Below, one piece after another: positions 7,051 to 12,963 of a stretch of DNA of 12,963 nt. Location: NCBI GenBank assembly GCA_032128395.1, contig JAQBGV010000109.1, positions 1 through 12,963 on the forward strand. The letters are read 5' to 3'. The position numbers were made by a program, and so were the translations under genes. The notes beneath the pieces are model-generated. The model saw only the letters and a program-made list of their open reading frames with translations, was not told the origin of the DNA and ran no database searches. The DNA is from JAQBGV01 sp032128395. GTDB lineage: Bacteria; Planctomycetota; UBA8108; UBA1146. The first letter of the stretch is position 1, and every line of letters begins with the position of its first letter.

Positions 7051-8372
7051 GCGAGAAGCGGGTCACCATCGCGGGCGGCGGTCTCGCCGGAGCGCTGATG
7101 GCGAAGTACCTCGGTCTCGCGGGTCACCAGGTCTCGCTCTACGAACGTCGCCCCGACATCAGAGGTGTAGAGATCGTCCGCGGCCGCTCGATCAACCTCG
7201 CGGTCTCGACCCGGGGACTCACGGCGCTCCACGAGGTCGGGCTGCGCGAGAAGATCCTCGAAGAGGCGGTCCCGATGCGGGGCCGGATGATGCACTCGGT
7301 CGATGGCAAGCTCACCTTCCAGCCCTACTCGAAGAATCCCGACGAGTGCATCCAATCGATCTCGCGCGGGGGGCTGAATCAACTTCTCCTCACCGAGGCC
7401 TCGAAGCACGAGAATGTGTCCCTACACTTCGAACAGCGCTGCGTCGATGTCGATCCCGAGAGCGGAAAGGCGTTCTTCCTCAGCGAGACCACGGGCGAGG
7501 TGACCGAGACCGACGCGGACCTGGTCATCGGTGCGGATGGAGCTTTCAGCGCGGTCCGGGCTCGACTGCAGCGGAGCGACCTTTTCGACTACAGCCAGAG
7601 CTACCTCGACTCCGGCTACCTCGAGCTGCACATCCCGCCCGCAGAGGGCGATGGATTCCGACTCGAGAAGAATGCGCTCCACATCTGGCCGCGCGGGCGG
7701 TTCATGATGATCGCGCTTCCGAACCACGGGGGCACGTACACGGTGACCTGCTTCTGGCCGCTCGACGGCGAGCACAGTTTCGGGCGTCTGACGAACGAGG
7801 CCGAGGTCGCCGAGTACTTCGGGCGCTGGTTCGGAGATGCGGTGCCGCTGATGCCGACCCTTGTCGAGGACTACCTCGCGGCGAAGCCGAGCTCGCTCGT
7901 CACGGTGCGTTGCGCGCCGTGGACGGTAGGGAAGGTCACGCTGGTGGGGGATGCGGCCCACGCGATCGTTCCTTTCTACGGCCAGGGGATGAACGCGGGG
8001 TTCGAGGACTGCCGGATACTGAATGGTCTGCTCGCTTCGACCCCAGATGATTGGCCGGGCGCGATCGAGCGATACGCGAAGGAGAGAAAGCCGAACGGTG
8101 ATGCGATCGCCGATCTTGCGATCGGCAACTTCTACGAAATGCGAGATCACGTGGCGAGCCCGCTCTTCCTCGCCAGGAAGAAGCTCGAGAAGCTGCTCCA
8201 AGCGGTGCTCCCCGGGCTCTTCATCCCCCTCTATTCGATGGTCTCTTTCTCGAACACCCCGTACGCCGACGCGGTCGACCGCGCGCGTCGGCAGGACCGC
8301 GTCGTGCTCGGTGGAGCGGTGGCCCTTCTCCTGTTCATCCTCGCTGTCGCCTGGAGCCTGCTATGGAACTGA
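7047..8372 (+). CDS. kmo: Kynurenine 3-monooxygenase, membrane-anchored
   Basis: An FAD-dependent aromatic hydroxylase (EC 1.14.13.9) converting kynurenine to 3-hydroxykynurenine with NADPH and O2. The 441 residues show the dinucleotide-binding GGGLAGAL (10-17), RGRSINLAVSTRG (45-57, a family hallmark), the DG motif in VIGADGAFSAVR (160-171) and the GD motif in LVGDAAHAIVPFYGQGMNAGFED (G301-D302). Residues R80, Y94, N361 and Y396 have the same spacing as the substrate-contacting Arg/Tyr/Asn/Tyr of Pseudomonas KMO as I recall them, so substrate binding looks intact. The C-terminus is a hydrophobic helix (419-440, VLGGAVALLLFILAVAWSLL) that should anchor the enzyme in the membrane. The start is GTG at 7047, overlapping the kynU stop by four bases, with GGGGAGG ten bases upstream. 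Its last ten bases overlap the next gene. Confidence 0.95.
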   Translation: MSEKRVTIAGGGLAGALMAKYLGLAGHQVSLYERRPDIRGVEIVRGRSINLAVSTRGLTALHEVGLREKILEEAVPMRGRMMHSVDGKLTFQPYSKNPDECIQSISRGGLNQLLLTEASKHENVSLHFEQRCVDVDPESGKAFFLSETTGEVTETDADLVIGADGAFSAVRARLQRSDLFDYSQSYLDSGYLELHIPPAEGDGFRLEKNALHIWPRGRFMMIALPNHGGTYTVTCFWPLDGEHSFGRLTNEAEVAEYFGRWFGDAVPLMPTLVEDYLAAKPSSLVTVRCAPWTVGKVTLVGDAAHAIVPFYGQGMNAGFEDCRILNGLLASTPDDWPGAIERYAKERKPNGDAIADLAIGNFYEMRDHVASPLFLARKKLEKLLQAVLPGLFIPLYSMVSFSNTPYADAVDRARRQDRVVLGGAVALLLFILAVAWSLLWN

Positions 8373-9145
8373 ACTACGCGACCTACCTCGAACTCGCCGA
8401 ACTGCTCGAGCTGCAGAACCCGCGCTCGACGCCACCGGAACACGACGAGATGCTCTTCATCGTGATCCACCAGGCGTACGAACTGTGGTTCAAGCAGATC
8501 CTGCACGAATTCGACAAGGTCGAGCATGATCTGTCCGAGGACGATCTCTACGGCGCGATCCACACCTTCAAGAGGTTGCGCACGATCGTGAAGGTGCTCG
8601 TCGAGCAGATGGACATCCTCGAGACGATGACCCCGATGTCGTTCACCAGCTTCCGCGATCGCCTCGACACCTCGAGCGGCTTCCAGTCGATCCAGTTCCG
8701 CATCTTCGAATTCAGACTCGGGTACAAGCGCCCGGGGATGATCGGTTACTTCTCGGAGGATGCGCACGGCTACGAAGCGATGATGAAGGCGCTCCAGGGG
8801 CGCACCATCAGCGACCACTTCTACGACTTCCTGCGCCATCGGGGGGTGCGCGTGCCGAAGGATTTGATCGAGCGCGACGTGAGAGAGCCGATCTCCCCGA
8901 ACGAAACGGTCCAGAAGGGGCTCTTGCACCTCTACAAGAACCAACCGGACCTTGCGATCCTCCTCGAGCTGATGACCGATTTCGACGAGGGAATCCAGGA
9001 GTGGCGCTATCGCCACGTGAAGCTCGTCGAGCGCACCATCGGAGCGAAGAAGGGGACCGGCGGATCGCTCGGGGTCGACTTCCTGAAGAAGTCGCTCTTC
9101 ATCCCGGCATTCCCCGACCTGTGGGCGATCCGACACGAGCTGTGA
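8363..9145 (+). CDS. kynA: Tryptophan 2,3-dioxygenase
   Basis: A heme dioxygenase (EC 1.13.11.11) that opens the indole ring of L-tryptophan to give N-formylkynurenine, the first and committed pathway step. The 260 residues begin MELNYATYLELAELLELQ and carry HDEMLFIVIHQAYELWFKQI (27-46) with distal-pocket H36, SFRDRLDTSSGFQS (96-109) with R98 for the substrate carboxylate, the axial heme ligand H218 in YRHVKLVERTIG, and GTGGS (231-235) with T232. The spacings 36/98/218/232 equal those of H55/R117/H240/T254 in the Xanthomonas enzyme as I recall it. The length is typical of bacterial TDO. It starts inside the kmo gene (10-bp overlap) behind GGAG, so it is co-translated with kmo. The enzyme normally forms a tetramer in the cytoplasm. 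Confidence 0.96.
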   Translation: MELNYATYLELAELLELQNPRSTPPEHDEMLFIVIHQAYELWFKQILHEFDKVEHDLSEDDLYGAIHTFKRLRTIVKVLVEQMDILETMTPMSFTSFRDRLDTSSGFQSIQFRIFEFRLGYKRPGMIGYFSEDAHGYEAMMKALQGRTISDHFYDFLRHRGVRVPKDLIERDVREPISPNETVQKGLLHLYKNQPDLAILLELMTDFDEGIQEWRYRHVKLVERTIGAKKGTGGSLGVDFLKKSLFIPAFPDLWAIRHEL

Positions 9146-9184
9146 GGCGATGGACTCGATCGAGCCGTGATACGATCCGCGCCG

Positions 9185-9190
9185 AAGGAG
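9185..9190 (+). promoter_or_regulatory. Strong ribosome-binding site before the 62-residue ORF
   Basis: A perfect AAGGAG is followed by an eight-base spacer and ATG at 9199. It is one of the best Shine-Dalgarno matches in the window and the main reason to believe the small ORF. A possible extended -10 (TGATACGAT, 9168-9176) lies just upstream, next to the palindrome CTCGATCGAG (9155-9164), but no -35 is apparent. Confidence 0.6.
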
Positions 9191-9198
9191 TCGTGCCG

Positions 9199-9387
9199 AT
9201 GCGACGAGTCTGCCTCCACGCTCTGCCCGATCGGATCCGGCTGCAGTCGAAAGCCCTCATCTACGAGGTCGCAGCCAACTCGGACGCCCGGACGACGTTC
9301 GCAAGCATCGAACGGGTGGGCAAGGGCGTCGTCTTCGCATTGAGGACCAGCTCCCGGCGCACCGTTCCTCGAACGAGCGTGGACTGA
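9199..9387 (+). CDS. Small hypothetical protein (62 residues) coupled to kynB
   Basis: I do not recognise this protein. It begins MRRVCLHALPDRIRLQSKAL, continues with IYEVAANSDARTTFASIERVGKGVV and ends RTVPRTSVD. It is basic, with ten arginines and two lysines, and has no signal peptide or membrane helix. Support for it being real: a near-ideal ribosome-binding site, G/C at roughly four fifths of third codon positions like the neighbouring genes, and a stop codon that overlaps the kynB start as TGATG, the usual form of translational coupling. It sits 53 bases after kynA and may be a leader whose translation feeds kynB, or a small accessory protein. Against it: no known kyn operon member matches. 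If not translated, the 241 bases between kynA and kynB would be an odd gap in an otherwise overlapping operon. Confidence 0.5.
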   Translation: MRRVCLHALPDRIRLQSKALIYEVAANSDARTTFASIERVGKGVVFALRTSSRRTVPRTSVD

Positions 9388-10001
9388 TGCTCTACGACAT
9401 CTCCCCGCCGCTCACCCCCGACCTCGCGGTGTTCCCCGGAGACACCCCGCTCTCCCGCGAGGTGCTGCTCGACCTGGCCCACGGCGATCCGCTGACCCTC
9501 TCGACGCTGCGCGGGACGGTCCATCTCGGTGCGCACGTCGACGCTCCGAGTCACTACGGCAAGGACGCGCCGTCGATCGAGGCGATGCCGCTCGAGCGCT
9601 GCATCGGTCCCGCTCAGGTGATGCGGGTCGAGGTGCGACCCGGGGCGTTGCTCGGCGTACAGGATCTCACGGGCCCGATCGAAGCGGAGCGACTCCTGCT
9701 CGCGACGGGGACCTTCCCCGATCCCACCGAGTGGCGCGATGACTACGCCGCGCTCGAGCCGGCTCTGGTCGAGCATCTGCATCGGGAAGGTGTCATCTTG
9801 TTCGGGATCGACACGCCGAGCGTCGATCCCGGCACCTCGAAGGACCTGCCGGCGCACCATGCGTTCCTGCGCACGGGGATGACGATCCTCGAGGGACTGG
9901 TGCTCACAGAGGTGCCGGATGGCCAGTACGAGCTGATCGCGCTGCCGCTGCGGTTGGTCGGGTTCGATGCGAGCCCGGTTCGCGCGATCCTCCGAAGATA
10001 G
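9387..10001 (+). CDS. kynB: Kynurenine formamidase (cyclase family)
   Basis: A metal-dependent hydrolase of the cyclase family (EC 3.5.1.9) that removes formate from N-formylkynurenine to give kynurenine, the second pathway step. The 204-residue length fits bacterial KynB. It opens with YDISPPL and VFPGDTPLSRE (15-25), carries the metal-binding HxGxHxDxP motif as HLGAHVDAPSHY (46-57; H46, H50, D52), and has LLLATGTF, LFGIDTPSVDP and HHAFL, all in the positions usual for KynB. The adjacent kynA and kynU genes support kynurenine formamidase over another cyclase-family role. The ATG at 9387 shares its A with the stop codon of the upstream small ORF. The stop codon's last base is also the first base of a REP-like hairpin, which probably marks the end of the operon transcript. 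Confidence 0.95.
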   Translation: MLYDISPPLTPDLAVFPGDTPLSREVLLDLAHGDPLTLSTLRGTVHLGAHVDAPSHYGKDAPSIEAMPLERCIGPAQVMRVEVRPGALLGVQDLTGPIEAERLLLATGTFPDPTEWRDDYAALEPALVEHLHREGVILFGIDTPSVDPGTSKDLPAHHAFLRTGMTILEGLVLTEVPDGQYELIALPLRLVGFDASPVRAILRR

Positions 10002-10032
10002 GGGACAGGCTCCGCGCAGCGGTGCCTGTCCC
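10001..10032. repeat. REP-like palindrome R4, likely operon-end stem-loop
   Basis: The best-preserved palindrome of the family in the window: stem GGGACAGGC (10002-10010) with GCCTGTCCC (10024-10032), continued after a T/T mismatch by CCG/CGG around loop CGCAG. It abuts the kynB stop codon. No T-tract follows, so it is more likely an mRNA 3'-end or REP hairpin than a textbook terminator, but it could serve as one. Confidence 0.7.
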
Positions 10033-10075
10033 GACTTCCACTGAGGGGACCAGGCGGCCATTGGACCGAAGATGA

Positions 10076-10105
10076 GTCAGGCACCGCGGTGCGGAGCCAG
10101 TCCCC
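10076..10105. repeat. REP-like palindrome R5, opposite orientation to R4
   Basis: This copy reads CAGGCACCGCGGTGCGGAGC then CAGTCCCC and is inverted relative to R4, 43 bases away. The pair makes a two-unit mosaic element between kynB and the beta-helix gene. Of the 217 bases between those genes, the first ~105 are this element. The rest shows no gene and no clear promoter. Confidence 0.65.
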
Positions 10106-10218
10106 ACTACCGGAACACCCCTCTCGGCAGTACCGTTCCCATTGCAGCGCCGCGCCCCCTTCGGAGTCCCCGCTCTCCGCAGGACCCGCGCCCGGTGCCG
10201 GAAGAGAAGGGGCCCCCC

Positions 10219-11766
10219 ATGAAATTCGTGTCTCCCGGTTCGGTTCTCGCCGTCTGTTGCTCCGCCCTGACCGCCCCCGCGCTGCTCGCAGACGTCATCG
10301 AGGTCCCCGCGGACCAGCCGACGATCCAGGCCGCGATCACCGCCTCCCAGATCGGCGACGAGGTCGTCGTCTCTCCCGGCACCTACTTCGAACTGATCGA
10401 CTTCCAGGGGAAGGAGATCACGGTGCGCAGTCTCGACGGTCCGGCCGTGACGATCATCGACGGGCAACAGTTCGGTCCCGTCGTGAGTTTCGTCGCCGAT
10501 GAGGATGCGGGGAGCGTGCTCGAAGGATTCACGATCCAGAACGGGCGGATCAGCACGCTTGATCTCGATCTCGGCGGAGCGGGGGTGTACATCCTCGGGT
10601 CGTCCCCGACGCTGCGCGGGAACACGATTCGGAACAACATCTCCACCTGGAACGGAGCCGGCGTCCTCTGCGTCGACTCGGAGTCGCTCATCGAGCGCAA
10701 TCAGTTCATCGACAACATCTTCCAGGCGCCGGTCGCGGATATTCAGTACGGGAACGGGGGGGGGATCCACGTGCGGGGGGGAGCCGTGACCCTCGTCGAG
10801 AACCGTTTCTCCGGCAACGGTGGGACCGACCAGGGGGGCGCGATCCTCTTCGAGAACACGCAGGGCTCCACCGCGACCACGACCCTCTGCGAGGGGAACA
10901 CGAGCGGCTTCGGCGGAGCGATCGCGATCATCGGCAACTCGATCGTCGTGGTCGACAACCTCCTCGCGGTGGGGAACACCGCGGTGGGGCACACCTCGAT
11001 CATCGGGAACTCGGAGGGACTCGGCGGCGCGATCTACGTGACCGGGCCATCGAGCGTCGTGATCAGTTCCGCGACGCTCGTCGACAATGTGTGCCTCTCG
11101 GGATTCAACGGAACGGGGAACGGAGGCGGAGTGTACGCGAACACGATCGTCGCCCTCCTCCCGTTGGTCGAGAGCTCGATCGTGCGCGGCAACAGCGCGG
11201 GGGTGAATCCCCAGCTCCACCCTGCCCTGATCGTGGAGTACTGCGATGTCGAAGGGGGGGCGTTCGGGATCCAGAATTTCGACGCCGATCCTCTGTTCGT
11301 CACCGGCCCCCTCGGTGACCACTACCTGAGCCAGATCGCGGCGGGACAGCCGGCCGACAGCCCCTGTGTCGATACCGGGAGCGTATTTGGGTCGGCACCC
11401 CCCGCGACGACCACGCGCACCGACCAGGTCGGGGACGGCGGGATCGTGGATGTGGGATTCCACTTTCCGGTGGATGGCGCTCCGTTCGTCCGTGGCGACT
11501 GCAACTCGGACACGAGCTCGGACATCGCGGATGCGGTTTTCCTCCTGTCGGTGCTCTTCCCACTGCCACCGAATCCGCCGCCCACGATGGCGTGCGACTC
11601 TGCTTGCGATGCGAACGACGACGGGACGCTGAACATCGCGGATGCGGTCGCCATCCTGAGTTCACTCTTCGGGGTACCGACGGCGCCTCTTCCCCCGCCG
11701 ACCGGGGCCTGTGGCACCGATCCAAGCGCCGATGGACTCTCCTGCGCGGGTCAGCCGGGGTGCTGA
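10219..11766 (+). CDS. Secreted right-handed beta-helix protein with dockerin-like C-terminal module
   Basis: A 515-residue exported protein of unknown substrate. Residues 1-24 form a signal peptide (basic start, hydrophobic SVLAVCCSALTAPALL, cleavage near LLA/DV). Residues 25-415 look like a parallel beta-helix of the NosD/pectate-lyase superfamily type: TIQAAITAS and GDEVVVSPGTYFE at the cap, then repeating rungs such as GAGVYI, NTIRNN, GGGIHV, NRFSGNGG, GGAILFEN, GGAIAII, GGAIYVTG and GGGVYAN. No catalytic signature of a polysaccharide lyase is evident. Residues 425-515 form a dockerin-like module with two Ca-binding-like loops (D427-D438, D464-D475), each followed by IADAV, and six cysteines, the last being C515. 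AAGGGG lies six bases before the ATG. A nine-G run at 10756-10764 is read in frame. It may adhere to or act on extracellular polysaccharide; this is inference. Confidence 0.85.
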   Translation: MKFVSPGSVLAVCCSALTAPALLADVIEVPADQPTIQAAITASQIGDEVVVSPGTYFELIDFQGKEITVRSLDGPAVTIIDGQQFGPVVSFVADEDAGSVLEGFTIQNGRISTLDLDLGGAGVYILGSSPTLRGNTIRNNISTWNGAGVLCVDSESLIERNQFIDNIFQAPVADIQYGNGGGIHVRGGAVTLVENRFSGNGGTDQGGAILFENTQGSTATTTLCEGNTSGFGGAIAIIGNSIVVVDNLLAVGNTAVGHTSIIGNSEGLGGAIYVTGPSSVVISSATLVDNVCLSGFNGTGNGGGVYANTIVALLPLVESSIVRGNSAGVNPQLHPALIVEYCDVEGGAFGIQNFDADPLFVTGPLGDHYLSQIAAGQPADSPCVDTGSVFGSAPPATTTRTDQVGDGGIVDVGFHFPVDGAPFVRGDCNSDTSSDIADAVFLLSVLFPLPPNPPPTMACDSACDANDDGTLNIADAVAILSSLFGVPTAPLPPPTGACGTDPSADGLSCAGQPGC

Positions 11767-11890
11767 TCCTTCCGACGAACCGGAACGAGCCGCCGTTCTT
11801 CGATGAAGCTCTGGATAGGTGCCGAGGGGGGGTGGATCGATGGAGGCCCCAGCCTCGCTCTCGCCTCACGCACCGGAAGGGTCGCCGACG

Positions 11891-12817
11891 ATGATGAAGA
11901 CGCGGATGAAGACGATACAGTGGAACACCGTTTTGCGGCTGGCGCTCTGCGCGGCGCTCGCCACCATCACGCTCTCGACCGTGGCCTCCGCGCAGACTCT
12001 GGTCCAGGTCACCCTGACCGGAACCGTCGACTACAACCAGGTCAACCCGATGCCCCTCGGTGCCGTCGTCACGGGGGACCCGGTCTCCGTGACTTTCGAT
12101 CTCGATCCCGCGATCTTCCTGGACAGCACGGTCGCTCCGACCCGCGGCTACGAGATCGCCCCCGCCACCTTCTCGATGACCCTCGGATCGGTGACGGTGA
12201 ACTTGGCAGTTCCCGCCCCGGCTGGAGAGACGCCGTACTTCGTGCTCCGGAACGACCATCCGGCGGCCGATGGGTTCATGCTCACGAGCAGCCTCACTTC
12301 TCCGGGTGGCGTGGCGATCAACGTGAACGGGATCTTCGGGGCCTTCCGGGCCAATTTCTCCGTGTCGTACGTCGGGTCCGCGCTCTCCTCCCTCGACATC
12401 CTCGATGCGGTGGGGACGCACGATTTCACCGGACTGACGGCGTTCGGCTTCTCGATCGATGACGGTCCTGCGAATCCGATCGGGATCGACTTCACGAATC
12501 TGACGATCGCCGCGGCCATCGGAGACCCTGTGATGCGCCGCGGGGATTGCAACAGCGACTCCTTGGACAACATCGCGGACGCGGTATTCGTTCTCTCCGT
12601 CCTGTTCCCCCTGCCGGGGACCTCGCCCCCGGCGATGGAGTGCGAGGACGCCTGCGATGGCAACGACGACGGGTCGATCGACATCGCGGACGCGGTCGCC
12701 ATTCTGGGGTCGCTCTTCGGCACGCCGGCCGTCCCGCTGCCGCCGCCGACCGGCGCATGCGACTTCGACCCTTCCGCGGACGCGCTGCCGTGTGACAACG
12801 GGCAGAGCAGTTGCTAG
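11891..12817 (+). CDS. Secreted beta-rich protein with dockerin-like C-terminal module
   Basis: A 308-residue exported protein of unknown role. It has a signal peptide (residues 1-35, hydrophobic VLRLALCAALATITLSTVA, cleavage near ASA/QT). The body (36-212) is rich in beta-strands and phrases such as VTLTGTVDYNQV, VSVTFDLDP, TRGYEIAPATFSMTLGSVTV, TPYFVLRNDHPAADGF and DDGPANPIGIDFTNLTI. These resemble ectodomains found in PEP-CTERM-sorted proteins, though no PEP-CTERM tail is present. Instead residues 218-308 repeat the module of the upstream gene: loops D219-D230 and D256-D267 and six cysteines (220, 251, 255, 290, 301, 308). GGAAGGG lies nine bases before the ATG at 11891; the ATG at 11894 is an alternative. 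The frame is open upstream to 11819, but that part lacks signal-peptide character. It follows the beta-helix gene by 124 bases on the same strand and could be co-expressed. Confidence 0.8.
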   Translation: MMKTRMKTIQWNTVLRLALCAALATITLSTVASAQTLVQVTLTGTVDYNQVNPMPLGAVVTGDPVSVTFDLDPAIFLDSTVAPTRGYEIAPATFSMTLGSVTVNLAVPAPAGETPYFVLRNDHPAADGFMLTSSLTSPGGVAINVNGIFGAFRANFSVSYVGSALSSLDILDAVGTHDFTGLTAFGFSIDDGPANPIGIDFTNLTIAAAIGDPVMRRGDCNSDSLDNIADAVFVLSVLFPLPGTSPPAMECEDACDGNDDGSIDIADAVAILGSLFGTPAVPLPPPTGACDFDPSADALPCDNGQSSC

Positions 12818-12963
12818 CGCGCCCGGCCGGGCAATCGGGTGATGGGACTGGCTGAAAGCGCCGGGATAAACCGGCATGTAGTAGCGGATGAAAGAGCCGT
12901 ACAGGAAAGGGGAAGCGGCCCCATTCTGGCCCCGAGTCATGCGCCGGGGGTCGTGAGGCCCCG
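12817..12963 (+). other. Structured non-coding edge, possible 5' end of a group II intron
   Basis: No gene is evident. Starting at the last base of the preceding stop codon, the sequence GCGCGCCCGGCCGGGCAATC continues to CGGGTGATGGG, then a GCCGG/CCGGC hairpin with loop GATAAA, GTAGTAGCGGATGAAAGAGC, GGGGAAGCGGCCCC, and a CGGGG/CCCCG hairpin at the window edge. The layout recalls domain I of bacterial group II introns, which begin GUGYG (here GCGCG). This is pattern memory, not a search result, and most of the element would lie outside the window. It could also be another structured mobile element or a 3' untranslated region. Confidence 0.35.

Noticed and set aside
9155..9164. CTCGATCGAG palindrome as a regulator operator
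   Set aside because: CGATCG-like words are very common throughout the window, so a ten-base palindrome of this type carries little weight by itself.
9904..11463. Long minus-strand open frame opposite the beta-helix gene
   Set aside because: The plus strand has signal peptide, beta-helix rungs and the dockerin-like tail; the antisense frame has none.
11300..12940. Long minus-strand open frame across both secreted genes and the right edge
   Set aside because: It is antisense to two convincing genes. Its N-terminal ~40 codons lie in the structured edge, but nothing supports translation.

Overview
The window is GC-rich, probably around two thirds G+C by eye, and gene-dense. It suggests a Planctomycetota bacterium or a close relative. 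The main clue is two secreted proteins at the right end that finish in dockerin-like tails (a DxNxD loop followed by IADAV), a style common in planctomycetes. The taxonomic call is an inference; no rRNA, tRNA or marker gene is present.

Left part (1-3628): a non-coding edge holds tandem stem-loop repeats (1-199) and one REP-like palindrome (220-251). Three minus-strand genes follow: a GT4 glycosyltransferase (263-1444), an unrecognised 248-residue protein (1535-2281) and a second GT4 glycosyltransferase (2402-3628). Divergent from them, on the plus strand, is a hexapeptide-repeat acyltransferase (3769-4537). Its reading frame is broken at a run of nine G. Together this looks like a surface-glycan or exopolysaccharide assembly group.

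Centre (4473-10001): a kynurenine-pathway cluster for tryptophan degradation. It encodes ACMSD (4473-5519), then a tightly packed operon of kynureninase, kynurenine 3-monooxygenase, tryptophan 2,3-dioxygenase, a 62-residue unknown ORF and kynurenine formamidase. The genes overlap or are coupled at GTGA, a 10-bp overlap and TGATG. In pathway order they run TDO, formamidase, KMO, kynureninase, then ACMSD. Only 3-hydroxyanthranilate 3,4-dioxygenase, which joins kynureninase to ACMSD, is absent from the window. ACMSD would divert carbon from quinolinate/NAD synthesis toward catabolism.

REP-like elements cluster at gene ends: 220-251, 4313-4366, 5474-5704, 10001-10032 and 10076-10105. Two 54-bp copies differing at one base flank ACMSD as direct repeats, and the reading frames of the acyltransferase and ACMSD run out into repeat sequence.

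Right part (10219-12817): two exported proteins on the plus strand, a right-handed beta-helix protein and a beta-rich protein resembling PEP-CTERM ectodomains. They share a C-terminal module of about 90 residues with two Ca-binding-like loops and six cysteines in near-identical spacing, the last being the final residue. After the second stop codon, the final ~147 bp are non-coding and structured, and resemble the 5' end of a group II intron that runs off the window.
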